DNA from: Kitasatospora sp. NA04385
GTDB taxonomy: Bacteria > Actinomycetota > Actinomycetes > Streptomycetales > Streptomycetaceae
Reading direction: 5' to 3'
DNA: 64,000 bases
NCBI RefSeq assembly: GCF_013364235.1
Contig: NZ_CP054919.1
Location: forward strand, 5,618,501 to 5,682,500
Below are positions 28,342-40,124 of this stretch, piece after piece; within the stretch, counting starts at the first letter, position 1; every line of letters begins with the position of its first letter. The position numbers and the translations under genes were made by a program. The notes below the pieces were generated by a model. It had not been told where the DNA came from. It did no database searches and saw nothing but the letters and a program-made list of their open reading frames with translations.

Positions 28342-30188
28342 GCCACGTTCCCTTCTCCGTCGCCGCCCGGTCGCACTCCGGGCGCCACCCGCATCGCCAG
28401 CACCGCCATGTCGTCCGCCGAGCCCCGGCCGAAGCCGATCGCCGCCCGCGCCAGCCCGGTGACCACGCCCTCCGGCGGGAGCCCGGCCAGGCCGCCGAGG
28501 GCGGCGGCGAGCCGGTCCTCGAAGAACGCGCCGTCGGGCGAGCGGGACTCGGTGATCCCGTCGGTCAGCAGCACCGCGGTGTCCCCGGGGCGCAGCACGT
28601 CGGTGGACTCGGCCAGCTGGTAGTCGTCGAGCACGCCGAGCAGCAGCCCGCCGGTGCCGCCCAGCGGCGCGACCGTCCCGTCCGCGCGCAGCACCAGCGC
28701 CTGCGGGTGGCCGGCGTTGGCGATCCGGGCCTCGAAGGCGCCGTCCGCGGCCGGGGTCAGGGACAGCACCACGCCGGTGACGAACTTCCGCGAGTTCGCG
28801 GTCCGCAGCGCGCAGTTGAGCCGGGTCAGCGCCGCGGCGGGCGCGAGGTCGTCCTCCAGCAGCGTGCGCAGGGTGTGCCGGGCCAGGCCGGTGAGCGCGG
28901 CCGCCTCGGCCCCGCGGCCGCACACGTCGCCCACCAGGAGGGACAGCGAGCGCCGGCCGGGGACGGCGTCGTAGAAGTCGCCGCCGACCTCCAGGGCCGC
29001 GTCGCCGACCTCGTAGGCGGCGGCCAGTTCCACGCCGGGCACGGTGGGCAGGACGGCCGGCAGCAGGTGCTGCTGCAGCGACGCCACGTTCTGCCGCCGC
29101 TCCTCGTACAGCGTCGCGTTGTCGATCGCCAGCGCGGCCCGCAGCGCGAGGTCGGCCAGGAACAGCGGCGGCGGGACGCGGGCGGGCTCGCGCTCGTAGA
29201 CGAAGGTCACGGTGCCCAGCAGCCGGCCGCGGGCCCGCAGCGGGTTCACCGTGACCGCCCGGGCGGCCGCTCCGGAGGACGGGCCGAACGGCGTGCCCGC
29301 CAGTTCGTCACCGGTCAGGACGGTGCCCTCGCGCAGCGAGGACAGCTTCGACAGGAGGTCGTCCGTCCAGCCCAGGTCGCCGCCGGCGGCGGTGAACCGC
29401 CGCTGGACGCCAGCCGCCAGGTGCGCGGACGCGACCAGCACGAGCCCTTCGGGCCGGTGCAGGTGGACCAGACAGCCCTCGGCGATCGCGGGCACCGTCA
29501 TCCGGGCCACCCGCTGGAGGGTCTCCTCGACGTCCAGCGAGGCGTCCATCTGCAGCGAGGCCTCCGCGAGCAGCGCGTCCCGGGCCTGCAGCCGGGCGTT
29601 CGCCCGCTCCTGGACGATCCGGTCGTTGCAGGCGGCCACCACGTCGGACACCTGGGTGAGCCGGGTGCCGAGCCGCGGCGGGGCCGGTCGGCCCGCGGCC
29701 AGGCCGACGGACAGCACGGCCCAGCCGCCGTCCTCCAGCGGCAGCGGGCACTCGGTGATCCGCACCGCCCCGGCCGCCCGCCACGTCCCGTACTCGGGAC
29801 GGCCGCGCGCCTGCTCGGAACCCAGGGCGAACCGCCGGACCAGGCCGGGCTCCGGGGCCGGACGGCCCGCCCAGGCGTCCCCGGCGGGCAGCAGCAGCCG
29901 CTCCGGGACCTCCCCGGGGCGGGTGCTGGAACGCGTGTACAGGGCCGTGCCGGACGACGTGAACCTGGTTCCCGACACGACGGCCACGCCCGGCTGGTCC
30001 AGCAGCAGGTCGTACAGCTCGGCGGAGAGGTCCGTCACGTCGGTCGAGGTCTGGGCGGAGCGCCACAGCCGGTGCAGACCGGCCGTCCAGCCGCCGTCCG
30101 CCGCCCGTCCGGACGGGCGCGGCGCGGGAGCGGCGCCGCCCCGGGCGGCGCCGCCCGCCCGCCCGTCGGGAACCTGCTGGCTCGTCAC
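28338..30188 (-). CDS. GAF-domain SpoIIE-type PP2C protein phosphatase
   Basis: This 616-residue protein starts at GTG 30188. An N-terminal region of about 190 residues has no clear assignment (possibly PAS/GAF-like). A GAF domain follows at about 205-360 (LDVEETLQRVARMTVPAIAEG...LRAALAIDNATLYEERRQ). A SpoIIE/RsbU PP2C domain covers about 385-605: VGGDFYDA, LVGDVCGRGAEAAAL, IANAGHPQALVL, VLLTDGITESR, SADDMAVLAMRV, with the metal-binding Asp residues present. RsbU-type enzymes dephosphorylate STAS anti-sigma antagonists. It shares a divergent promoter region with the phytochrome gene and is coupled to the receiver. Confidence 0.92.
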   Translation of the reverse strand: MTSQQVPDGRAGGAARGGAAPAPRPSGRAADGGWTAGLHRLWRSAQTSTDVTDLSAELYDLLLDQPGVAVVSGTRFTSSGTALYTRSSTRPGEVPERLLLPAGDAWAGRPAPEPGLVRRFALGSEQARGRPEYGTWRAAGAVRITECPLPLEDGGWAVLSVGLAAGRPAPPRLGTRLTQVSDVVAACNDRIVQERANARLQARDALLAEASLQMDASLDVEETLQRVARMTVPAIAEGCLVHLHRPEGLVLVASAHLAAGVQRRFTAAGGDLGWTDDLLSKLSSLREGTVLTGDELAGTPFGPSSGAAARAVTVNPLRARGRLLGTVTFVYEREPARVPPPLFLADLALRAALAIDNATLYEERRQNVASLQQHLLPAVLPTVPGVELAAAYEVGDAALEVGGDFYDAVPGRRSLSLLVGDVCGRGAEAAALTGLARHTLRTLLEDDLAPAAALTRLNCALRTANSRKFVTGVVLSLTPAADGAFEARIANAGHPQALVLRADGTVAPLGGTGGLLLGVLDDYQLAESTDVLRPGDTAVLLTDGITESRSPDGAFFEDRLAAALGGLAGLPPEGVVTGLARAAIGFGRGSADDMAVLAMRVAPGVRPGGDGEGNVA

Positions 30189-30396
30189 GTTCCCCCTCTA
30201 CCCTCCCGGCCCGATCGCACGCGGTCGGGGGATCCGGCCGCGGCCTCCGCGCCCGTCTGCGGCGGAAGGTGCCTCGTCCGCCACGATAGCTCCGCGCCCC
30301 GCCCGCACCGGAACGCGCGCGGGAAGCACCCGGACAGGCCCTAGGGTGGGCCACGACCGCACGGCCGACCGGGCCGGACCGAGGACGGGGACCGCC

Positions 30397-32748
30397 GTGG
30401 CCGAAGAGACCGGGGACACCTGGCTGTCCGAACGCGCCCGGGAGGCCGAGACCGCCGCCGCGGGCGGGTTCGACCTGGCCGACTGCGTCCGGGAGCCCAT
30501 CCACCTGCTCGGCGGCGTCCAGTCGTTCGGGGTGCTGCTCGCGGTCGACCCGCTCGACGGCACCGTCCGCGCCGTCTCCGACAACGCCGCCGACCACCTG
30601 GGCCGTCCCGCCGCGGAGCTCGTCGGCGGCCCGGCCCTGGACCTGGTCGGCGCCGAGGTGCTCGCCGAGGCGCAGGACGCCGGGGCGGCGGCCCTGCTGC
30701 TCACCGCCCGGGCCCGGCCCGCCGGCACCGACCGGCCGTTCGACGTCGGCGCGCACCGCCGGGACGGGCTGCTGGTGCTGGAGCTCGAACCCTGCGCCGA
30801 ACGGCCCGAGGCCGGCCCCGGGTTCGCCCGCCGCGTCCAGCAGGCGCTGCTGCGCATCCAGCGGTGCACCACGGTGGCGGAGTGCTGCGAGGCCGCGGTG
30901 CGCGAGGTGCGGCTGCTCACCGGCTACGCGCGCGTGGTCGCCTACCGCTTCGAGGACGCCGAGGGCCCCGGCGAGGTGGTCGCCGAGGACCGGGCCGCGC
31001 ACCTGGAACCCTGGCTCGGGCTGTGGTTCCCGGCCAGCGACATCCCGCCGCAGGCCCGGCGGCTCTACCGGCACAACTGGATCAGGGTCATCGGCGACGT
31101 CGACGACCGCACCGCCGCGCTGCACCCGGCCCCCCGGGAGACCGGCGCCCCACCGCTCGACCTGTCCGCCGCGGCGCTGCGCACCGTCTCCTCGTACCAC
31201 CTGGAGTACCTGCGCAACATCGGCGTGCGCTCCTCGATGTCCGTCTCGGTCCTCTCCGACGACGCCCTGTGGGGGCTGGTCGCCTGCCACGGCGAGGAGC
31301 CGCGCTGGCTCCCGCCCGACGTGCGGGCGGCCTGCGAGCTGTTCGGCAGCGCCCTGTCCGTGCAGCTCGCGGCGGCCGCGGACCGCGAGCGCTCCGCGGT
31401 GCTCGGCCGGACCAGGAGCCTGCTGGACCGCCTGCTCGGCGGGGAGCCCGACGAGCGGGCCCCGTCGCTGCACGCCTTCGCCGGGCTGCTGGCCGGGCTG
31501 CTCGACGCGGACGGCCTGGTCATCGAACAGGCCGCGGAGACCACCGTCGAGGGGCCGCACCCCGGCGGCCGGACGCTGTCCCGGCTGCGGGCGCTCGCCG
31601 CCGGCCTGCGGCCCACCGGGGCCTGGCACACCGACCGGTGGGCGGAGGCGCTCGCCGAGGCCCGCGGCGGACGGGACGGCGCGCAGGGCCCGGACGCCGG
31701 CGAGGGCGTCGGGGGCCCGGACGCCCCCGCGGGCGTGCTGCTGCTGCCGCTGGGGGACGGTTTCCTCGCCTGGTGGCGCAGGGAGCGGACCACCGACCGG
31801 ACCTGGGCCGCCGATCCCGCGGTGCCCGTCCGGCTGGGACCGCGCGGCGAGCGGTTGACGCCGCGCGGTTCCACGGAGGTGTTCCGGGCGGTCGTCCGGG
31901 GCCGCAGCCTCCCGTGGGACGACACGGACCTGGCGGTCGCCCACGAGGCGGCCCGGGCGATCGCCGGGCTGCTGGCCCGGCACGCCGCGTGGACCGCGGT
32001 CTTCACCCGGCGGCTGGAGCGCAGCAACGCCGACCTCGGCGCCTTCGCCCACGCCGCCGCCCACGACCTCAAGGAACCCCTGCGCGGGATCTCCAACGCC
32101 GCCAGCTTCGTGATCGAGGACGTCGGCGACACGCTGGACGGCGTCAGCCGCCGCCACCTGGAGACCGTGCGCAGGCTGACCGTCCGGATGGACGGCCTGC
32201 TCGACTCGCTGCTGCGGTACTCGCAGGTGAGCGAGGTCGGGCTGCGCCGCCTCCCGGTCCCGCTGGACGAGGCCCTGGAGCACGCCCTGGACGTCGCCGG
32301 GCCCCGGCTGGCCGAGCAGGGCGTCCGGGTGCTGCGCGGCGACCTGCCGGTCGTCCACGCCGATCCCGAGCGCCTCCAGGAGGTCCTGGTCAACCTGCTG
32401 GTGAACGCCGCCAAGTACGCCCGCCCGGACGGGCCGCGCACCGTCGAGGTCACGGTGGAGCGCCGCCCGGGCCCGGACGGCGGCCCGGAGCGGGAGGCGG
32501 TGGTGGTGCGCGACAACGGGATCGGCGTGCCGGCCGCCCAGCGCGAGCTGGTGTTCGGGCTGTTCCGCAGGCTGCACCGGCCGGCCGAGCACGGCGGCGG
32601 CTCCGGCGCCGGGCTGGCCATCGTGCGCCGCATCGTCGAACGGCACGGCGGTGCGGTCTGGCTGGACGACGCCCCCGGGGGCGGCACCGCGGTCTGCTTC
32701 ACCCTCTCCGGGGAGCCGCCCGCGCACGACGGGCCCGGTACCCAGTAG
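30397..32748 (+). CDS. Bacteriophytochrome sensor histidine kinase
   Basis: The 783-residue red/far-red photoreceptor kinase starts at GTG 30397, with TAGGGT (30342-30347) a possible -10. The PAS domain has Cys30 in DLADCVREPIH, matching the biliverdin-attachment Cys of bacteriophytochromes. The GAF domain has FPASDIP (Asp215) and YHLEYLRNIGV (His268), the conserved chromophore-pocket residues. The PHY tongue reads WAADP...PRGSTEVF, a variant of PRxSF. HisKA has AHDLKEPLR (His556). The HATPase has NLLVNAAKYA, RDNGIGV and GGGSGAGLAIVRR. All parts are intact. No heme oxygenase gene for biliverdin is nearby. Confidence 0.95.
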   Translation: MAEETGDTWLSERAREAETAAAGGFDLADCVREPIHLLGGVQSFGVLLAVDPLDGTVRAVSDNAADHLGRPAAELVGGPALDLVGAEVLAEAQDAGAAALLLTARARPAGTDRPFDVGAHRRDGLLVLELEPCAERPEAGPGFARRVQQALLRIQRCTTVAECCEAAVREVRLLTGYARVVAYRFEDAEGPGEVVAEDRAAHLEPWLGLWFPASDIPPQARRLYRHNWIRVIGDVDDRTAALHPAPRETGAPPLDLSAAALRTVSSYHLEYLRNIGVRSSMSVSVLSDDALWGLVACHGEEPRWLPPDVRAACELFGSALSVQLAAAADRERSAVLGRTRSLLDRLLGGEPDERAPSLHAFAGLLAGLLDADGLVIEQAAETTVEGPHPGGRTLSRLRALAAGLRPTGAWHTDRWAEALAEARGGRDGAQGPDAGEGVGGPDAPAGVLLLPLGDGFLAWWRRERTTDRTWAADPAVPVRLGPRGERLTPRGSTEVFRAVVRGRSLPWDDTDLAVAHEAARAIAGLLARHAAWTAVFTRRLERSNADLGAFAHAAAHDLKEPLRGISNAASFVIEDVGDTLDGVSRRHLETVRRLTVRMDGLLDSLLRYSQVSEVGLRRLPVPLDEALEHALDVAGPRLAEQGVRVLRGDLPVVHADPERLQEVLVNLLVNAAKYARPDGPRTVEVTVERRPGPDGGPEREAVVVRDNGIGVPAAQRELVFGLFRRLHRPAEHGGGSGAGLAIVRRIVERHGGAVWLDDAPGGGTAVCFTLSGEPPAHDGPGTQ

Positions 32749-32798
32749 GCTCCACGCGCCCGGACGGACCAACCGAAGAACGGAAGGGGCACGACAGC

Positions 32799-33173
32799 GT
32801 GGACGTCGACGAGAGCACCGGCGGCACCGTGGCCGGGGCGGCCCTCACCGGGGAGCTCCGGACAACGGACGGCGGCGCCGTGGTGTGCGCCCTGCACGGG
32901 GACCTCGACCTGGACGGCGTCGGCGCGGCCCGCGCGCTGTTCGCCCGCGCCGCGGCGGAGCGGCCGGCGCTGCTCGCCGTGGACCTCTCCGGGGTCGGGT
33001 TCTGCGACTCCTCCGGCCTGAACCTGCTGCTCCAGCTGCGGCTGGACGCGCAACGGGACGGCTTCGCGCTGCGGATCGCCGCCCCTCCGGCGCAGCTGCG
33101 CCGACTGCTGGAGATCACCGGCGCCACCGCCGTCCTGGCCCCGGTCGACAGCCTGGAGGCGGCCCTCGCCTGA
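32799..33173 (+). CDS. STAS-domain anti-sigma factor antagonist (RsbV-like)
   Basis: The 124-residue protein starts at GTG 32799 with GGAAGGGG upstream, 50 bases after the phytochrome gene and probably in the same operon. The STAS fold has VVCALHGDLDLDGV, LLAVDLSGVGFCDSSGLNLLLQL, and a C-terminal LLEITGATAVL. The DSSG motif carries the Ser that RsbW kinases phosphorylate and PP2C enzymes dephosphorylate. All three partner-switch roles (kinase, phosphatase, antagonist) are thus encoded within 6 kb. Confidence 0.92.
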   Translation: MDVDESTGGTVAGAALTGELRTTDGGAVVCALHGDLDLDGVGAARALFARAAAERPALLAVDLSGVGFCDSSGLNLLLQLRLDAQRDGFALRIAAPPAQLRRLLEITGATAVLAPVDSLEAALA

Positions 33174-34088
33174 TCAGCGGGCGGCGGGCGCCAGTTCGGC
33201 GAGATCCACCACGTCCATCCGGGACGGGGTGCCCGGGGCCTTGCCGCAGCTCTCGGGCCGGGGCGGCTCGCTCGCGGACTCGGCGACGGTAGCCCGCCAG
33301 CGGCGGCCGTCGGCGTGCTGGACCTCGACCGTCCAGGGCGAGCCGCCGGGGTGCTGGCGCAGCGTCAGGGCGTCGGCCGCGCACTCGCCGGTCAGCTCGC
33401 GGACGGCCTGCTCGGCGGCCTGGGCCGGGCGCGGCCAGTAGGAGCGGCCGCGGGAGTGCGCGGGGACGGTCTGGCCGGCGGCGGTCGCGGCCAGCACCTC
33501 CTTCGCGGACTCCGGGGTGAGCCGCCCGTACGCGTAGCCGTGCGGCAGCACCAGCATGGTGGGGGAGAAGCGGTGGCCGCCGAGGTGGGTGACCTCCCAG
33601 ACCTCGCTGTGGCCGGACGCGGCGATCTCGGCGGCGAGCGGGCGGCCGAGCAGGGCGCAGCAGCGGTCGCGGCGGCCGTTGGTGCACACCAGGGCGATCG
33701 GGCCGCCGACGTGCGGGGTGCCGAAGGAGCCGTGGTCGCCGGCGCCGAGGGCGGCGAAGTCGAGGCCGAGCAGGTCGGCGGGGGCGGCGAGGTGCCCGCG
33801 GCGCACCCACGGGTCGACGGGGGAGGTGTGGGCGACCAGCACCTCGTGCCGGGCGGTGGTGTCGGTGTCGGCGTGCCGCCCCGGGCGGCGGATCAGGGCG
33901 ATCCGGACGCCGGTGCCCTCGGTGGCGCGCTCCAGCGCGGCGCCGAGCCCGGGGTCGAGGTGGCTGCCGGTGAGCGCCTGCGCCCCCCAGGGGCCGGACT
34001 GTTCGAGCAGCAGCCAGGTGGTGGCGGTGGCCGCGGTGGCGCCCAGCGGTTCGGTCAGTTCGCGCGACAGCGTGGTACAGGTGCTCAC
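33174..34088 (-). CDS. Sucrase/ferredoxin-like family protein (Apd1-type thioredoxin-like Fe-S protein)
   Basis: The 304-residue protein starts at GTG 34088 (VSTCTTLSRELTEPL). The C-terminal thioredoxin-like [2Fe-2S] domain has VCTNGRRDRCC followed by HLGGHRFSPTMLVLPHGYAYG. The Cys pair and the H-x3-H are positioned like the two Cys and two His cluster ligands of Apd1. The N-terminal part has LEQSGPWGAQAL. Its role in bacteria is unclear, with redox or metal homeostasis suggested by the yeast relative. It ends directly against the STAS stop codon; the two genes are convergent. Confidence 0.88.
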   Translation of the reverse strand: MSTCTTLSRELTEPLGATAATATTWLLLEQSGPWGAQALTGSHLDPGLGAALERATEGTGVRIALIRRPGRHADTDTTARHEVLVAHTSPVDPWVRRGHLAAPADLLGLDFAALGAGDHGSFGTPHVGGPIALVCTNGRRDRCCALLGRPLAAEIAASGHSEVWEVTHLGGHRFSPTMLVLPHGYAYGRLTPESAKEVLAATAAGQTVPAHSRGRSYWPRPAQAAEQAVRELTGECAADALTLRQHPGGSPWTVEVQHADGRRWRATVAESASEPPRPESCGKAPGTPSRMDVVDLAELAPAAR

Positions 34089-34450
34089 CCGGCCCACCCT
34101 ACGTCCCGCCGCCCCGACGCCCCTCCCGGGTACGGCGGTGCGCCCGGCCGGAGCCGTCGTCAGGACCGCCACCCGGCACGGCCGGCACGTCCTCCTCTCC
34201 GCCGGCAGCGGCGGTTTCCCGCCGGCGACGACGCCGGTCGGGCGCCCGGGGAAGCAGCCGGGGGCCGGCAGGCGGCACCCGGGCAGCAGACGCGCAGCAG
34301 GCGTCCGGGCCGTACCCGCCGGGGCAGCACGCCCCCGGCCAGCGCCCCGGGGCCGGTGCCCGGCGACGGACCGCCGAGTGCGGGCGGACGCGGGAGGGGC
34401 GGACACGGTGCAGGTGCCCGCCCCTCCCGCGTCCGGGGTCGTCCGCGGGG
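34089..34450. other. Intergenic region between parC and the sucrase/ferredoxin-like gene
   Basis: These 362 bases hold no gene. They contain the parC terminator (34387-34433). The rest, which must include the promoter of the minus-strand Fe-S gene, shows no clear motif. Confidence 0.5.
34387..34433 (-). terminator. parC terminator hairpin
   Basis: A perfect 16-bp stem (34387-34402 with 34418-34433) with a 15-base loop starts 17 bases after the parC stop. Confidence 0.85.
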
Positions 34451-36901
<2,451 letters not shown>

Positions 36902-37137
36902 CGCTGCGGGGCTCCCTTGCGGTACATGCGGGACATGGGGGTGGGCGGACGCGGGCGTGAACGCCCCCCATTGTGGACCCTCGGTGGGACACCGCCCGTC
37001 ACCCGGGCCGCTTCCGCCGCTGGCGAACGCGCCCCGCGGCCGGACACCTGACGGCGCCGCCGGGCGTTGCACCACAATGGGGACGTCACACGCCCCCGGC
37101 CCGGACACTCCGGAACCGACGACGGGAAGGACCCCGC

Positions 37138-38481
37138 ATGGCCAACCCCGCGCCCGCAAGCGGCCTCGCCATCACCGAACACCGCCTGGCCAACGGCCTG
37201 CGCGTGGTGCTCTCCGAGGACCACCTCACCCCGGTCACCGCGGTCTGCCTCTGGTACGACGTGGGTTCCCGGCACGAGGTCAAGGGGCGCACCGGCCTCG
37301 CCCACCTCTTCGAGCACCTGATGTTCCAGGGCTCGGCGAACGTCTCCAACAACGGGCACTTCGAACTGGTCCAGGGCGCCGGCGGCTCGCTCAACGGCAC
37401 CACCAGTTTCGAGCGCACCAACTACTTCGAGACCATGCCCGCCCACCAGTTGGAGCTCGCGCTCTGGCTGGAGGCGGACCGGATGGGCTCGCTGCTGGCC
37501 GCGCTGGACGAGACGTCCATGGAGAACCAGCGCGACGTGGTGAAGAACGAGCGCCGCCAGCGCTACGACAACGTGCCCTACGGCACCGCGTTCGAGAAGC
37601 TCACCGCCCTGTCCTTCCCGGACGGCCACCCCTACCACCACACCCCGATCGGCTCGATGGCCGACCTGGACGCCGCGACGCTGGAGGACGCCCGGGCGTT
37701 CTTCCGCACCTACTACGCGCCCAACAACGCGGTGCTGTCGATCGTCGGCGACCTCGACCCGGAGCGGACCATCGCCTGGGTGGAGAAGTACTTCGGCTCG
37801 ATCCCCGCCCACGACGGCAAGCAGCCGCCGCGCGACGGCTCCCTGCCGGACACCATCGGCCGCGAGGTGCGCGAGGTCGTCCGCGAGGACGTCCCCTCCC
37901 GCGCGCTGATGGCCGCCTACCGGCTGCCGCACGACGGCACCCGCGAGGCCGACGCCGCCGACCTGGCGCTCACCATCCTCGGCAGCGGCGAGTCCTCCCG
38001 GCTGTACAACCGGCTGGTGCGCCGCGACCGCACCGCCGTCGCGGCCGGCTTCGGCCTGCTGCGGCTCTCCGGCGCCCCCTCGCTCGGCTGGCTGGACGTC
38101 AAGGCCGGCGGCGACGCCACCCTGGAGCAGATCGAGGCCGCCGTCGACGAGGAGCTGGCCCGGTTCGCCGCCGAGGGCCCCACCGCCGCCGAACTGGAGC
38201 GCGCCCAGGCCCAGATCGAGCGCGAGTGGCTGGACCGGCTCACCACGGTGGCCGGCCGCGCCGACGAACTCTGCCGCTACGCCGTCCTGTTCGGCGACCC
38301 GAAGCTGCTCGACGGCGCCCTGCCCAAGGTCCTCGACGTCACCGCGGAGGAGGTCCGGGCGCTCGCCGCCGCGCGGCTGCGCCCCGACAACCGGGCCGTG
38401 CTGGTGTACGAGCCGACCCCCGGCGACAGCACCGACAGCACCGACAGCGCCGAGAACGACGACGAGGAGGCGGCGGCGTGA
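37138..38481 (+). CDS. M16-family zinc metallopeptidase (catalytic subunit)
   Basis: The 447-residue pitrilysin-fold peptidase starts at ATG 37138 with GGAAGG upstream. The inverted zinc motif H-x-x-E-H is intact in LAHLFEHLMFQGS, with the distal Glu in ENQRDVVKNERRQ. The domain is repeated at the C-terminus (RLPHDGTREADAADLAL). No signal peptide is present, so it is cytoplasmic. It overlaps the next gene by four bases (GTGA), giving the usual pair of one active and one inactive M16B subunit, as in mitochondrial processing peptidase-like enzymes. Confidence 0.93.
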   Translation: MANPAPASGLAITEHRLANGLRVVLSEDHLTPVTAVCLWYDVGSRHEVKGRTGLAHLFEHLMFQGSANVSNNGHFELVQGAGGSLNGTTSFERTNYFETMPAHQLELALWLEADRMGSLLAALDETSMENQRDVVKNERRQRYDNVPYGTAFEKLTALSFPDGHPYHHTPIGSMADLDAATLEDARAFFRTYYAPNNAVLSIVGDLDPERTIAWVEKYFGSIPAHDGKQPPRDGSLPDTIGREVREVVREDVPSRALMAAYRLPHDGTREADAADLALTILGSGESSRLYNRLVRRDRTAVAAGFGLLRLSGAPSLGWLDVKAGGDATLEQIEAAVDEELARFAAEGPTAAELERAQAQIEREWLDRLTTVAGRADELCRYAVLFGDPKLLDGALPKVLDVTAEEVRALAAARLRPDNRAVLVYEPTPGDSTDSTDSAENDDEEAAA

Positions 38482-39866
38482 GCGACTACACCCCCGCGAT
38501 GGAGTTCCACCCGCAGCCGCAGCCCGGCACCCCCACTCCGTGGGCGTTCCCGGCGCCCGAACGCCTCACCCTGGCCAACGGCCTGACGGTGCTGCGCTGC
38601 CACCGCCCCGGCCAGCAGTTGGTCGCGGTCGACGTGGTGCTGGACGCGCCGCTGGCCGCCGAGCCCGAGGGCCTGGACGGCGTCGCCTCGATCCTGGCCC
38701 GGGCGCTGTCCGAGGGCACCGACACGCTCACCGCCGAGGAGTTCGCCGGCGAGCTGGAGCGGGCCGGCGCGACCCTGGACACCCACGCCGACCACCCGGC
38801 GATCCGGGTCTCGCTGGAGGTCCCGGCCTCCCGCCTGGAGCGCGGCCTGACCCTGCTCGGCGACGCGCTGCGCGCCCCCGCGCTGCCCGCCGACGAGATC
38901 GAGCGGCTGGTCGCCAACCGGCTCGACGAGATCGTCCACGAGCAGGCCAACCCGGCCCGGCGTGCGGCCAAGGCGCTGTACGCCGAGCTGTTCCCGGCCG
39001 AGGACCGGCTGTCGCGGCCGCGGTCCGGCTCCGCCGACACCGTCAAGCGGATCGACCGGGACGCGGTCAAGGCGTTCTACGACGCGCACCTGCGCCCGTC
39101 CACCGCCACCGCGGTGGTGGTCGGCGACCTCACCGGCGTCGACCTGCCCGCGCTGCTGGAGTCCACCCTGGGCCGGTGGACCGCCGAGACCCGGGAGCCG
39201 GCCGTGCACGGCCCGGTGGCCGGTGACGACACCGGACGGGTGGTCATCGTCGACCGGCCCGGCTCGGTCCAGACCCAGGTGCTGATCGGCCGGGTCGGCC
39301 CGGACCGGCACGACCCGGCGTGGGCCGCGCAGGTGCTCGGCACCTACTGCCTCGGCGGCACCCTCACCTCCCGGCTGGACCGCGTCCTGCGCGAGGAGAA
39401 GGGCTACACCTACGGCGTGCGGGCGTTCGCCCAGGCGCTGCGCTCGGCCCCCGACGGCTCCGGCCGCGGCCTGCTGGCGATCAACGGCTCGGTGGACACC
39501 GAGTCGACCGCGCCCGCGCTGCAGGACACCTGGACCATCCTGCGCACGCTGGCCGAGGGCGGCCTGACCGACGCCGAGCGGGAGGAGGCCGTGCAGTTCC
39601 TGGTCGGCGTCGCCCCGCTGAAGTTCGAGACGGCCGGCTCGGTCGCCGCCACCCTGGCCGACCAGGTCGAGCAGTACCTGCCCGACACCTACCAGGCGGA
39701 CTTCTACCGGCGGCTGGCCGAACTGGACACCGAGGCGGCGACCCGCGCCGTGGTCGCCGCCTTCCCGCCGGACCGGCTGGTCACCGTGCTGGTCGGCGAC
39801 GCCTCGGTGATCGCCGAGCCGGTCAAGGCGCTGGGCATCGGGGACGTCACGGTCGTCGCCAACTGA
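38478..39866 (+). CDS. M16-family peptidase-like protein (non-catalytic subunit)
   Basis: This 462-residue protein is coupled to the active M16 gene. The M16 fold is recognisable (LTLANGLTVLRCHRPGQQLV, LGGTLTSRLDRVLREEKGYTYG). The zinc motif is absent: GVASILARALSEGT occupies the position of HLFEH. The YTYGVRAF segment that binds substrate in active heterodimers is kept. It probably acts as the regulatory or substrate-binding partner of the preceding subunit. Confidence 0.92.
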   Translation: MSDYTPAMEFHPQPQPGTPTPWAFPAPERLTLANGLTVLRCHRPGQQLVAVDVVLDAPLAAEPEGLDGVASILARALSEGTDTLTAEEFAGELERAGATLDTHADHPAIRVSLEVPASRLERGLTLLGDALRAPALPADEIERLVANRLDEIVHEQANPARRAAKALYAELFPAEDRLSRPRSGSADTVKRIDRDAVKAFYDAHLRPSTATAVVVGDLTGVDLPALLESTLGRWTAETREPAVHGPVAGDDTGRVVIVDRPGSVQTQVLIGRVGPDRHDPAWAAQVLGTYCLGGTLTSRLDRVLREEKGYTYGVRAFAQALRSAPDGSGRGLLAINGSVDTESTAPALQDTWTILRTLAEGGLTDAEREEAVQFLVGVAPLKFETAGSVAATLADQVEQYLPDTYQADFYRRLAELDTEAATRAVVAAFPPDRLVTVLVGDASVIAEPVKALGIGDVTVVAN

Positions 39867-39880
39867 CCGCACGGCCGCAC

Positions 39881-39916
39881 GGGGGTCCGACGGGGCGTCA
39901 GCCCCGCCGGGCCCCC
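39881..39916 (+). terminator. Terminator after the M16 pair
   Basis: An outer stem GGGGGTCC/GGGCCCCC with one G-U pair and an inner stem CGGGGC/GCCCCG around GTCA begin 14 bases after the stop. Confidence 0.7.
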
Positions 39917-40027
39917 GGCGTTTCCGGGCCGCTTTAATGCCTTGCGCGCCGTCGGCGCGACGTGGGTAGATATCCCCGGCCGGGCGACAGCCGCCGGGCC
40001 GGACGCACGCGGAAGGAGGCGGTCACC

Positions 40028-40093
40028 ATGCGGGTCGAGCCACGACGACGCTCCCCGAGACTGCCCTTCCGCTGTTACCGCCGTACCGCCTGA
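40028..40093 (+). CDS. Putative 21-residue leader peptide upstream of rtcB
   Basis: ATG 40028 follows GGAAGGAGG by eight bases, one of the best binding sites in the window. It encodes a 21-residue peptide (MRVEPRRRSP, then RLPFRCYRRTA) ending at TGA 40093. Eight of 21 residues are Arg, with a single Cys. A G+C hairpin (40125-40145) and rtcB (40224) follow. No protein family is recognised. The layout is that of a translated leader controlling the downstream gene, but it could also be a small independent peptide. Confidence 0.5.
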   Translation: MRVEPRRRSPRLPFRCYRRTA

Positions 40094-40124
40094 GCAGTCT
40101 CCGCGCGGCGTCGTTCCGCTGCCC

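Noticed and set aside
27406..33173. Whether the phytochrome cassette was carried by the adjacent IS as a composite transposon
   Set aside because: Only one IS copy is present, with its own complete ends and TA duplication; no second copy is found on the other side within the window.
37086..37421. Minus-strand open frame opposite the first M16 gene
   Set aside because: It is antisense to a clearly conserved peptidase, with no family features.
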